Assembly: GCA_910584575.1 (NCBI GenBank)
Contig: CAJUBG010000005.1
Span: 1 to 64,000 of the forward strand
Source of the DNA: an uncultured Dorea sp.
GTDB taxonomy: Bacteria > Bacillota > Clostridia > Lachnospirales > Lachnospiraceae
Direction: 5' to 3'
Length of the DNA: 64,000 nucleotides
The position numbers and the translations under genes were made by a program. Below are positions 34,380 through 42,615 of the stretch, in pieces (the first letter of the stretch is position 1; each line of letters starts with the position of its first letter). The notes beneath the pieces were generated by a model, which saw nothing but the letters and a program-made list of their open reading frames with translations, searched no databases and was not told the origin of the DNA.

Positions 34380-35876
34380 ATGGAATATATTATTGTACAG
34401 GCAGGCGGAAAAGGGACACGCCTTGGATATTTAACAAAGAATAAGCCTAAAGCGTTGGTTCCGGTTCATAATCTTCCTATGCTTTTTCATTTGTTTCGCA
34501 GATACCCTAAGAAAAAGTTTGTGATCATTGCAGATTACCACAGGGAGGCGCTGCGGGAATATTTATCTTGTTTTGCAGAGGTAAAATACCAGGTGGTGGA
34601 AGCCGAAGGTACAGGCACATGCTCCGGCATCAGGCGGGCATTGGAGTTAATTCCTTCAGGAGAGGCTTTTATGCTTATCTGGTCGGATTTGATTCTGCCG
34701 GAGGGATTAGAGCTGCCGGATATGGAAGGGACGTCTGCAAAGGATTATATCGGAATCGCAGGAACATTTCCCTGCCGTTGGAGTTATAGGGACAGGCAGT
34801 TTGTGGAAGAACCTTCTGTGGAAAACGGGGTGGCAGGTTTCTTTTTATTTCGCGGCAAAGAGAGGTTGTCTAAGCTCCCGGACAGCGGAGAATTGGTGCG
34901 CTGGCTTAAGGAGCAGAAGATGGAATTTCTGGAATTAAATCTTGGAGGCGCCAAGGAGTTCGGACTGTTAGAAGAATACAAAAAACTGGAACAGGAGAAA
35001 TGCCGTCCCTTTAATCAGATTACGGTGGAAGGCCAGGTTTTAACCAAAAAGGCAGTAGATTCTCAGGGAGAAAAACTGGCTGTGAGGGAATGTGCCTGGT
35101 ACGAAAAGGCGAAGGAACGCAATAATGAGATATTACCGCAAATCTATTCAACGTCGCCCTTAAGGATGGAATATATCAAAGGGAAAAATATCTATGAGTA
35201 CCAGTTATCGCATATGGAAAAGAAGCAAATATTGCAGGAATTAATCAGCGCGCTTAAAAGGCTGCACCTGACCGATTCTGTTGCGGCGGATTCCTTCAGC
35301 ATGAAGGAAGCTTTTTACCGTAAGACCATGAAGCGTCTGGATAAGATTAGGGATTTGGTACCTTTTGCCCGAAATGCGGTGATTCGGGTCAATGGGAAGG
35401 AGTGCAGAAATGTATTTTTTCATAAAAGGGAATTAGAGCAGAAGCTTGAAAAGCTCACTTGTGAGAGGTTCTGGTTTATTCACGGCGACTGTACGTTCTC
35501 AAACTTGATGCTTCGGGAGGACGGTACGCCGGTTTTGATTGATCCGAGAGGGTATTTTGGGTTTACTGAGCTTTATGGAGATATCCGTTATGACTGGGCA
35601 AAGCTCTACTATTCCATTGTAGGGAACTATGACCGTTTTAATCTTAAGGATTTTCGGCTGGAGATTGGAGAAAACGGGGTTTCACTTAAGGTTGCGTCCA
35701 ATCACTGGGAGGATATGGAGGAAGAATTTTTCCGTCTGACAGGGGCAGACCCATGGGAAATTCGATTGCTGCATGGGGTGATCTGGCTCTCACTGACCAC
35801 ATATGCATGGCAGGATTATGATTCCATATGCGGGGCATTTTACAATGGATTATATTATCTGGAGGATGTGTTATGA
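34380..35876 (+). CDS. Nucleotidyltransferase fused to an aminoglycoside-phosphotransferase-like kinase
   Basis: A 498-residue fusion. Residues 1-220 are a sugar-nucleotide-type nucleotidyltransferase (IVQAGGKGTRLGYLTKNKPK, then MLIWSDLILPEG). Residues about 225-498 have the kinase fold of APH/choline kinases, with the catalytic loop IHGDCTFSNLMLRED and the metal-binding VLIDPRGYFGF. It may phosphorylate and then nucleotide-activate one small molecule, as LicA with LicC do for phosphocholine, or act on a sugar. The substrate cannot be read. The next gene overlaps its stop (ATGA). Confidence 0.82.
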   Translation: MEYIIVQAGGKGTRLGYLTKNKPKALVPVHNLPMLFHLFRRYPKKKFVIIADYHREALREYLSCFAEVKYQVVEAEGTGTCSGIRRALELIPSGEAFMLIWSDLILPEGLELPDMEGTSAKDYIGIAGTFPCRWSYRDRQFVEEPSVENGVAGFFLFRGKERLSKLPDSGELVRWLKEQKMEFLELNLGGAKEFGLLEEYKKLEQEKCRPFNQITVEGQVLTKKAVDSQGEKLAVRECAWYEKAKERNNEILPQIYSTSPLRMEYIKGKNIYEYQLSHMEKKQILQELISALKRLHLTDSVAADSFSMKEAFYRKTMKRLDKIRDLVPFARNAVIRVNGKECRNVFFHKRELEQKLEKLTCERFWFIHGDCTFSNLMLREDGTPVLIDPRGYFGFTELYGDIRYDWAKLYYSIVGNYDRFNLKDFRLEIGENGVSLKVASNHWEDMEEEFFRLTGADPWEIRLLHGVIWLSLTTYAWQDYDSICGAFYNGLYYLEDVL

Positions 35877-36457
35877 TTACATATTTTGAAAAACAGTTGG
35901 CAGAATTAGACGAATCCCTCCATTCCCTGGATTCAGGGGCTTTTGTCAGAATGGTGAAGACAGCCGTGGATACATTGAAGGCAGGGCATAAGATTGTGGT
36001 ATCCGGTCTTGGAAAGAATGTCCCAATCTGTGAGAAATTCGTAGGCTCTATGGTTTCGATGGGGTTAGATGCAAGTTTTCTTCATACGAATTCCGCGGTC
36101 CATGGAGATATGGGGCTGGTACGCGACGGGGATTTGGTGATAATCCTTACGAAAAGCGGAGAGACTACGGAGTCCGTTTATCTGGCGAGGCTTTTGAAGA
36201 AGCGGAGCATAACGATGTGGCTTCTGACTTTTGAACAGGAAAGCACGCTGACAAGAGAGATACCCAATCGGATTGTCCTGAGACTGAATCACGAGGGAGA
36301 TTTGTGGAATATTATGCCAAATAATTCGACTACGATGAATTTGATTGTATTACAGGGGCTTGCAATGATGATTGCAAAAGAACTGAAGATTGATATCAGG
36401 CAGTTTAAACGGAATCACCCAGGCGGCCATATAGGAGAAATGCTGGAAAATGTTTAA
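35873..36457 (+). CDS. SIS-domain sugar-phosphate isomerase (arabinose-5-phosphate isomerase-like)
   Basis: A 194-residue SIS protein. KIVVSGLGKNVPICEKFVGS, NSAVHGDMGLV, ILTKSGETTESV and RNHPGGHIGEML resemble the isomerase domain of KdsD/KpsF/GutQ, without the CBS domains of the long forms. Those enzymes interconvert ribulose-5-phosphate and arabinose-5-phosphate; a GmhA-like heptose role is the alternative. An epimerase for ribulose-5-phosphate at the end of the same array supports a pentose-phosphate substrate. ATG 35873 overlaps the previous stop. Confidence 0.8.
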   Translation: MITYFEKQLAELDESLHSLDSGAFVRMVKTAVDTLKAGHKIVVSGLGKNVPICEKFVGSMVSMGLDASFLHTNSAVHGDMGLVRDGDLVIILTKSGETTESVYLARLLKKRSITMWLLTFEQESTLTREIPNRIVLRLNHEGDLWNIMPNNSTTMNLIVLQGLAMMIAKELKIDIRQFKRNHPGGHIGEMLENV

Positions 36458-36917
36458 AGAAACCTTGTGCATCTTACACGGAGCTTTTCAATGGGAAATT
36501 TTAAAGCTAAGGCTTGGAATCAATCACAGGAAAGTGGTTGTTATTCTGGTAAATGATAATAAAAGGCTGGATTATTATGCCATGGTTCATATAGGGGACT
36601 ATATGCGCAGAAAATACGCAAAGAAAGCGGTGGTTTTACTTGATGACAAGAAGACATTTAAGATGGCGGGAAGTGTGAATAAAATACCGAACGTGAAAAT
36701 ATACCGCTATCCGAAAAAAAGTATTGAGCTATTGTATGGTTACTATTCTTTCTATAAGTTTTCGGATGAGATTGTGTTTACATATACGGATACTCCCAGA
36801 GACAATCGCTTAGGAAAAGTGCTTGAGGAAACCGGAATTAATGAAGAAGATGCCATATGTCTGGGCTTGTATCATTTACGGAGGGTTCCGTGTACAGAAG
36901 GGAGAATAAATGTTTGA
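36450..36917 (+). CDS. Unrecognised protein of the glycan locus
   Basis: A 155-residue soluble protein, not recognised. It alternates short strands and helices (VVVILVNDNKRLDYYAMVHI, AKKAVVLLDDKKTF, EIVFTYTDTPRDN), which suggests an alpha/beta fold. It overlaps the isomerase gene by 8 bases and the following glycosyltransferase-like gene by 8 bases, so it is firmly part of the operon and translated with its neighbours. It resembles in style the small gene at 42218. No function assigned. Confidence 0.65.
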   Translation: MFKETLCILHGAFQWEILKLRLGINHRKVVVILVNDNKRLDYYAMVHIGDYMRRKYAKKAVVLLDDKKTFKMAGSVNKIPNVKIYRYPKKSIELLYGYYSFYKFSDEIVFTYTDTPRDNRLGKVLEETGINEEDAICLGLYHLRRVPCTEGRINV

Positions 36918-38202
36918 TTATCAGTTGGCCGGGGTTGAGAAAAGGTTGCGGCGATTGTATCAAAGGGGAGTTCTTTATAATAAAAAAATATATATTTTCG
37001 GCGTCAGTGAGAATACCAGGCAGATCATACAGATTTTGCGCTCTTACCGTTTAGAGCCGATAAATGTGATTGATAATGATAAGAAGAAGCAGGATAGCTA
37101 TTGTAGTGAAATTCGTGTAATTTCGGCTGATAAAGTGGATGAGATTGATAGTGTTAAGAATTTATATATCCTGTATTCCGGATATTGGCGGGAAATGGCG
37201 GCGCAGCTTCGGAATCATGGCGTAAAGAAAGAAAATATTCTGACACTTTATAAAAAGGAGACACTAGGGGAGTGTCTAATACAGGCATACAGAGGGAAAC
37301 GCATTTATGAAAAACTGATAAACAAGTATGGGAATGTGCCTGTTTTTGTGTGCCCATATACAGGAACTGGAGATATCTATCTGATCGGCACGTTTTGGAA
37401 ACAATATATGGAAAAAGACAAGCTGGAAGATTATGTATTTCTGGTTTTGAGCAAGGCGTGTGAAAAAGTGGCAAAGCTGTTTGAAATCAAAAATCTTGAG
37501 GTTTTTCAGAGAAAAGCCGAGAGCCAATATCTGATTCGTTATTACATGATGTGTCGGGAAAAAGTCAATATAAAGCTGTTGAATGACTCCTGGGCACAGA
37601 TACATACCAATCCGCTGGAGTGGTTTCGAGGATATAAGGGTTTGGAATTTACAGAATTATTCCGAAGATTTGTGTTTGAACTTCCAGCGACTGCGAAGCC
37701 AGAGCATCCGGTATATCAAGATGCGGGAAGGGAATTGGAAGCATTGTTTCAGGAGTATGGGCTTAAGGAAGGAAACACGGTGGTGCTTTCGCCCTATTCT
37801 AATACCTTGGCAGACTTACCAAAGGAATTCTGGATTCATCTTGCAAAAGAGCTGAAAGGGAAAGGTTTTCGGGTCTGCACCAACAGCAGCGGCAATTCCG
37901 AGCCTGGAATAGCGGGGACGATACCTGTGTTTTTCCCGTTGAATATTGCGCCCCAATGGATAGAAAGGGCGGGATATTTTGTAGGCGTACGCAGCGGCTT
38001 CTGCGACGTGGTCAGTGGGACGAGGGCAAAGAAGGTTGTTTTATACAGTTCTCAGGACAGATTTTTTAACGGCAGCGCGTTTGAATATTTTAATCTGAAG
38101 GATATGGAGTTAAGCGGAGATACGGCGGAGATTTTATTTGACAGGAATGATTATGACGGACTTACTAAGAAAGTGATGGAAGGTCTGGGTATTATGCCTT
38201 AG
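36910..38202 (+). CDS. GT-B/GT9-like glycosyltransferase with N-terminal Rossmann-like module
   Basis: A 430-residue protein. Residues about 20-125 are the Rossmann-like module (KKIYIFGVSENTRQIIQILR, then NVIDNDKKK, NLYILYSGYW). From about 140 the chain looks like a heptosyltransferase-type GT-B fold: FVCPYTGTGDIYLIGTFWK, VVLSPYSNTLADLPKEFW and YFVGVRSGFCDVVSG, the last at the place of the nucleotide-sugar site. It is a clear paralogue of the protein encoded at 42616, with the same domain order. Sugar specificity unknown. Confidence 0.75.
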   Translation: MFDYQLAGVEKRLRRLYQRGVLYNKKIYIFGVSENTRQIIQILRSYRLEPINVIDNDKKKQDSYCSEIRVISADKVDEIDSVKNLYILYSGYWREMAAQLRNHGVKKENILTLYKKETLGECLIQAYRGKRIYEKLINKYGNVPVFVCPYTGTGDIYLIGTFWKQYMEKDKLEDYVFLVLSKACEKVAKLFEIKNLEVFQRKAESQYLIRYYMMCREKVNIKLLNDSWAQIHTNPLEWFRGYKGLEFTELFRRFVFELPATAKPEHPVYQDAGRELEALFQEYGLKEGNTVVLSPYSNTLADLPKEFWIHLAKELKGKGFRVCTNSSGNSEPGIAGTIPVFFPLNIAPQWIERAGYFVGVRSGFCDVVSGTRAKKVVLYSSQDRFFNGSAFEYFNLKDMELSGDTAEILFDRNDYDGLTKKVMEGLGIMP

Positions 38203-38219
38203 AAAAGGAGAGGGTTATT

Positions 38220-39419
38220 GTGAAAAAACAGATACATTTGATTAATGAGCTGCCCCATATCTATGAATTAGAGGATATGATTGGATTTTGCAGGCAATAT
38301 GAGCACATCTATATCTATGGAAGGGGAGAGAATCAGGAATATCTTTTGAAATATTTTGATATGTGCGGGGTGAAAATAGAGGGGTATGTGGTATCCTTTC
38401 TTCGTGATGAAGAACCGCCCTTTTTATACCGCGAATTGCCGGTCTGTCTGGCAAAAGACATTCTGGAGATGGAGGGCGTTGGAATTATCCTTGCATTGTC
38501 GGACCGTTATTTTGGAAAGATTATCCCTATGTTCAGGGAAGCCGGATTTGAAGATTATTTTCTGATGTCAGAGTTTAATAAAAGGGCGATTGCCAATCAG
38601 ATGAAGCCCAGGGCAAAAGAGGACATGACCTTTGAAATTAACCTGGCGAATCATTGTAATCTGTCCTGCCAGATGTGCGACCATTATTCACAGCTTTCAG
38701 AAAAATGGTTTGTGGATATGGATAGATTTGAACAGGACATGGTGTGTATGGGAAAACTTTTTGACCATGAAATCGGCGCTATTACCCTGTTGGGAGGGGA
38801 ACCCACATTACACGAAGATTTGATAAAATGCATAGAGATTACCAGGAGAGAGTTCCCGAAAGGGGAATTGATTATATTGACAAATGGGCTGTTGCTGCTG
38901 GAATTGGAACATTCGCCGAAAGGGAATTTGTGGGAAGCATGTAAGGAGAATGACGTACAGATCAGCGTGACCGTCTATCCGATTCGGATGGATTATGCCG
39001 CAATCGAAGAAAAAGGAAAAGAGTATGGAGTGCCGGTTTTTATGTCGTCTAATATCCATGCAGGTTGTTCTACGAAGCTAACCAAGATATCGGACAAACA
39101 CACAATGGATTTGGAAGGCAGGGTAGATAAGTTTTACTGTGTAAACTGTCTGTACTTTAATAAATTTAATGTGCTGAAAGACGGCCGATTATATATGTGT
39201 CCTGTGGCGGCTCATAGTGATATCTTTAACCGTGCATTTGACCAGAAGCTAAAGCTCCGGGAAAAAGATTATCTGGATATTTATCGAATTGAGAGTTGGA
39301 AGGAAATAGCGAAATTCGCGTGCAGTTATGTGCCGTTCTGCAGTTATTGCGACCTGAAGCATTGGGGGCGTCATTCCCAGTGGAAAGCGAGCAATAAGAA
39401 TATAGATGAATATGTATAG
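38220..39419 (+). CDS. Radical SAM protein with N-terminal Rossmann-like module
   Basis: A 399-residue protein. Residues 1-130 are the Rossmann-like module (HIYIYGRGENQEYLLKYFDM, GYVVSF, GIILALSDRYFGK). The radical SAM domain follows with CNLSCQMC (CX3CX2C binding the 4Fe-4S cluster) and the GGEPTL motif. Further cysteines near the C-terminus (FYCVNCLYFN, LYMCPVAA, FCSYCDLKHWGR) may bind another cluster, as in SPASM-type enzymes. It probably carries out a radical change of a sugar or small precursor of the glycan. The start is GTG with GGAGAGGG upstream. The Fe-S aldo-keto reductase gene follows directly. Confidence 0.85.
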   Translation: MKKQIHLINELPHIYELEDMIGFCRQYEHIYIYGRGENQEYLLKYFDMCGVKIEGYVVSFLRDEEPPFLYRELPVCLAKDILEMEGVGIILALSDRYFGKIIPMFREAGFEDYFLMSEFNKRAIANQMKPRAKEDMTFEINLANHCNLSCQMCDHYSQLSEKWFVDMDRFEQDMVCMGKLFDHEIGAITLLGGEPTLHEDLIKCIEITRREFPKGELIILTNGLLLLELEHSPKGNLWEACKENDVQISVTVYPIRMDYAAIEEKGKEYGVPVFMSSNIHAGCSTKLTKISDKHTMDLEGRVDKFYCVNCLYFNKFNVLKDGRLYMCPVAAHSDIFNRAFDQKLKLREKDYLDIYRIESWKEIAKFACSYVPFCSYCDLKHWGRHSQWKASNKNIDEYV

Positions 39420-39428
39420 GAGATGGCT

Positions 39429-40565
39429 ATGAAGAAGAAATATATCGAAAAGCTAGGGATGGAATTGTCACCATTAGGCTTCGGGGTTATGCGCCTACCC
39501 ATGGAAGGAAATGGCTTTCCAAAACAAGTTTTTGACTTGCTTGACAAAGCCATGGATATGGGACTCAACTATTATGACACGGCATATCCTTATCAGCAGG
39601 GAAGGTCAGAGAGATTAGTCTGTGACGCGCTGGTGAAACGATATGACCGCGACAGCTTCTATATTGCGGATAAACTTCCTCTCTGGGAATGTAAGAGCCA
39701 GGAGGATATGGAACGAATTTTTCAGATTCAGTTAGAACGGCTATGCGTAGAGTGGATTGATTTTTATCTTTTACACGGTTTACATAAAAGCAGGTGGGAA
39801 ACTGCTTATGAGAACGGGGTATTGGATTTTCTGGAGAAGAAGAAAAGGGAAGGAAGGATTCATAAAATTGGATTTTCCTTTCATGATACGGTTGAGGTAT
39901 TGTCGCAGATTGAAAAGAAATACCCGTGGGATTTTATTCAGCTTCAGATTAACTATTATGACTGGGAAATAATGGGGGCAAAAGAACAGTATGAATATGT
40001 GGCAGATAAGGGTATCCCCTGTATGGTGATGGAACCGGTAGGAGGCGGCCGTTTAAGCCGGCTTCCGAAGAAAGCAGAAGATGTATTCAAAAAGGTCTGT
40101 CCTGATGAATCAATCCCATCGTGGGCTATGAAGTATGTGGCATCTTTAGATAATGTCGTGGTTACGTTGTCAGGGATGAACAGTGAGGAGCAGTTAAAGG
40201 ATAATGCTGCACAATTCAATGAGAGAAAGCCATTGACGGAAACAGAAAAACAGGCCATTGGACAAGTTGTTGAGATTATGCGCTCTTATCATACAGTCTC
40301 CTGCAGTGGCTGCCGTTATTGTGTGGATGTATGTCCGAAAGGAATTGATATTCCTCAGATATTCAAGCGTTATAACGATTTTAGTATGTTTGAGAATATG
40401 GCAAGATTTGACATTGATTATTATGCGTTTATACCGGAAGGGAAAAGAGGAGATTCCTGTATCAAATGTCAGCAGTGCAGCAGGATGTGCCCGCAGAAAA
40501 TAGATATTCCAAAGGAGATTGAAAAGATACACAGGGAGGCTGTCAGGCTCAATGGAGGAAACTAA
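39429..40565 (+). CDS. Aldo/keto reductase with C-terminal 4Fe-4S ferredoxin domain
   Basis: A 378-residue protein. The N-terminal barrel has the AKR features (LGFGVMRLP, NYYDTAYPYQQGRSERLV with catalytic Tyr, FYLLHGLHKSRW). The C-terminal 100 residues carry two cysteine clusters (CSGCRYCVDVCPKGIDIP and CIKCQQCSRMCPQKIDIP) for 4Fe-4S centres. Such fused reductases pass electrons between NAD(P)H and an Fe-S partner; the neighbouring radical SAM enzyme is an obvious candidate. ATG 39429 is preferred over ATG 39423 because AGGAG is directly before the latter. Confidence 0.9.
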   Translation: MKKKYIEKLGMELSPLGFGVMRLPMEGNGFPKQVFDLLDKAMDMGLNYYDTAYPYQQGRSERLVCDALVKRYDRDSFYIADKLPLWECKSQEDMERIFQIQLERLCVEWIDFYLLHGLHKSRWETAYENGVLDFLEKKKREGRIHKIGFSFHDTVEVLSQIEKKYPWDFIQLQINYYDWEIMGAKEQYEYVADKGIPCMVMEPVGGGRLSRLPKKAEDVFKKVCPDESIPSWAMKYVASLDNVVVTLSGMNSEEQLKDNAAQFNERKPLTETEKQAIGQVVEIMRSYHTVSCSGCRYCVDVCPKGIDIPQIFKRYNDFSMFENMARFDIDYYAFIPEGKRGDSCIKCQQCSRMCPQKIDIPKEIEKIHREAVRLNGGN

Positions 40566-40575
40566 GGAGGATATT

Positions 40576-42228
40576 ATGGTATCTGTAATCATTCCTGTGT
40601 ATAATACGGAAGCCTATCTTGAAGAATGTATCATATCGGTGGTTGGACAGACTTATCAAGAGCTTGAGATTATCCTGATTAATGACGGCTCGACAGACCA
40701 TTCCGGAAATATCTGCAGAAAATGGGAATCCCGTGACCTGAGAATTCGATATGTAGAAAAAATAAATGAAGGGCAGGGGATTACCAGGAATCTGGGGATT
40801 GCACTGGCGAGGGGCGAATATCTGCTTTTTGTAGATTCAGATGATTATCTGGATAGAACTCTGATAGAGAGAGTGCTGAGTTGCATAAAAGAAAATGAGG
40901 CGGATATCTGTGTTTTCGCACATTATGGTATAAATGATGAGGGGCTTAAGGATGAGTCTCTTTTGCCTTATAAGGTAACCAAAGCAAGCAGCGTGGAGAA
41001 AAATCACAACCTGTTGGGATATATGATGCCGATTTTGTGGGATAAGATGTTTTCCGCCTCTTTGGTTAAATACGCTGAGGTGAAAATGGATAACAGGATA
41101 TGCGAAGATTTAGTGTTCAATGCGCGATTATATGTAAGGGCAGAAAAAATCTGTATGCTGGATGTGCCGCTATATTATTATCGCTATAAGCGGGAGGGAA
41201 ATCTGTCAACAAGCTATCAGCGATATCTGGAGGCGGAGGAAAGCATTCATAAGCTAAACTGCATTTTTACGCGGGAGGGAAGATTTGATAAATATTGGAT
41301 ACAGCTATACAGTCTTGAGTTTACCATATTCAAAGATATTTTATTCCGGATTCGGAAACGGCCGGATTTGGATGTGCCTGTGGAGATTAGAAATCAATAT
41401 CCGGACTTTTTGAAGGCTTATACAGATTGTTTATCAAAGTGGTTTTCTCAATATTTGGATATTGGTTTACAGGAAAGTAATTATGCTTTGATTGGAAGTT
41501 ATAATCTGCGGGTATTGCTGCACAGATTTTTGCTGGATGAAGATTTTTTGAGAGAAGATTATGGTTATTGCAGTATCGTCAGCCTGATGTCAGACGCGGC
41601 TTTTAAGGACGGAATTCCAGAAGGAATGAAGTTTGGCAATGTGTACCGGAGAAGGTGTGTGGAGAAGGATTGGAATAAAGAATTTGTGAATTATACCGAA
41701 TCACAGGAATGGGATTATATTATCATAGACTTGTTGGATGAAATATGGAATCTGATTCAAGTACGGGAAGGCTGCTATCTTACAGAATCCTTGTTTTTAC
41801 AGGAGTCAGGAGTAAAATTAACGGATTATGACAGGATTCCTTTGTTGTGCGAGAAAAGAAGGCTGCTGTTCCAAAAGTATGCGGTGTGTTTGGCAGAAAA
41901 ACTCAGAAGATTAAATATACCGGTTGTCATCATTGAGAACTATTTATGTGAAAAGCATGGAATGTATTATGATACATTTACAGAATTTCATCAGATACAG
42001 GAAATCAGGGAGATGAATCAGGAATTAAAATGGTGTTATCGGTATCTTCGGACACTTTTGCCGGAGGCTTTTGTAACGGAGGCTTCTGAATTTCAAGAGC
42101 TGGTGTTTACACATGAGGATTTTCCCTTTGGATGTGAGCCTTATTATTATAATGAGGGGTATTACCTGAGAATGGCGATACAAATCAACCGGTGTATGTT
42201 TGAAAGAAGGGATAAAATTGGAACCTAA
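40576..42228 (+). CDS. Family 2 glycosyltransferase with long C-terminal extension
   Basis: A 550-residue protein. Residues 1-220 are a GT-A family 2 transferase (MVSVIIPVYNTEAYLEECI, ILINDGSTDHSGNICR, FVDSDDYLDR). The remaining 330 residues contain two parts that I do not recognise, including EWDYIIIDLLDEIW, which resembles a module found in other polysaccharide proteins. AAGGAGG at 40565 sets the start at 40576, although the frame is open about 57 bases further upstream inside the reductase gene. Sugar specificity unknown. Confidence 0.87.
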   Translation: MVSVIIPVYNTEAYLEECIISVVGQTYQELEIILINDGSTDHSGNICRKWESRDLRIRYVEKINEGQGITRNLGIALARGEYLLFVDSDDYLDRTLIERVLSCIKENEADICVFAHYGINDEGLKDESLLPYKVTKASSVEKNHNLLGYMMPILWDKMFSASLVKYAEVKMDNRICEDLVFNARLYVRAEKICMLDVPLYYYRYKREGNLSTSYQRYLEAEESIHKLNCIFTREGRFDKYWIQLYSLEFTIFKDILFRIRKRPDLDVPVEIRNQYPDFLKAYTDCLSKWFSQYLDIGLQESNYALIGSYNLRVLLHRFLLDEDFLREDYGYCSIVSLMSDAAFKDGIPEGMKFGNVYRRRCVEKDWNKEFVNYTESQEWDYIIIDLLDEIWNLIQVREGCYLTESLFLQESGVKLTDYDRIPLLCEKRRLLFQKYAVCLAEKLRRLNIPVVIIENYLCEKHGMYYDTFTEFHQIQEIREMNQELKWCYRYLRTLLPEAFVTEASEFQELVFTHEDFPFGCEPYYYNEGYYLRMAIQINRCMFERRDKIGT

Positions 42229-42601
42229 GTATGAGAGAGAATTTCTGGAAGGTATGAGCGCCGATTTGGAAGAATATGATAAGGTTTTTCTTGCTTTGGA
42301 AAATGGAAAATTATCAGAAGATCTTACAGAGATGCTTTTCCATTGGGAAAATTTTGGAGACAAAAGGCAGAAAATATTGCTGTTGTCTTCCCGAAAAAGG
42401 GAAACAGAGCCGGCTTTTGGGGTTACATACAGGGAGATTCACGAGGATGAGGCTAGGAAACTTCGTAAGCTGTACTTCCTGTATGAATTCTCCGACAGAT
42501 TTTGTGTGATTTCTGAGGAAAAGACTTTTGGAGGGATACTCCATCTGGTTGAGGCGGGGCTTCTTAGTATGAAAGAGGTATTGACGGTATTGTTAGGTTA
42601 A
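42218..42601 (+). CDS. Unrecognised small protein of the glycan locus
   Basis: A protein of about 127 residues, acidic and probably soluble, starting MEPKYEREFLEGM and containing KRQKILLLSSRKRE and YFLYEFSDRFCVISEEK. I do not recognise it. In length and in the LYxLYEFSD-type stretch it recalls the 155-residue protein at 36450 (YYSFYKFSDEIVFTYTD), and both genes lie directly before a GT9-like gene. The start is TTG 42218 or an in-frame TTG 18 bases upstream; GAAGGG precedes the former. Confidence 0.6.
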   Translation: MEPKYEREFLEGMSADLEEYDKVFLALENGKLSEDLTEMLFHWENFGDKRQKILLLSSRKRETEPAFGVTYREIHEDEARKLRKLYFLYEFSDRFCVISEEKTFGGILHLVEAGLLSMKEVLTVLLG

Positions 42602-42615
42602 GGGGTTGGTAAGCT

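Noticed and set aside
34380..36457. GDP-heptose pathway (GmhA, HddA, HddC, GmhB) as explanation for isomerase, kinase, NTP transferase and HAD genes
   Set aside because: The isomerase looks closer to KdsD/KpsF than to GmhA and the kinase domain is APH-like rather than GHMP-type HddA; kept only as a remote alternative.
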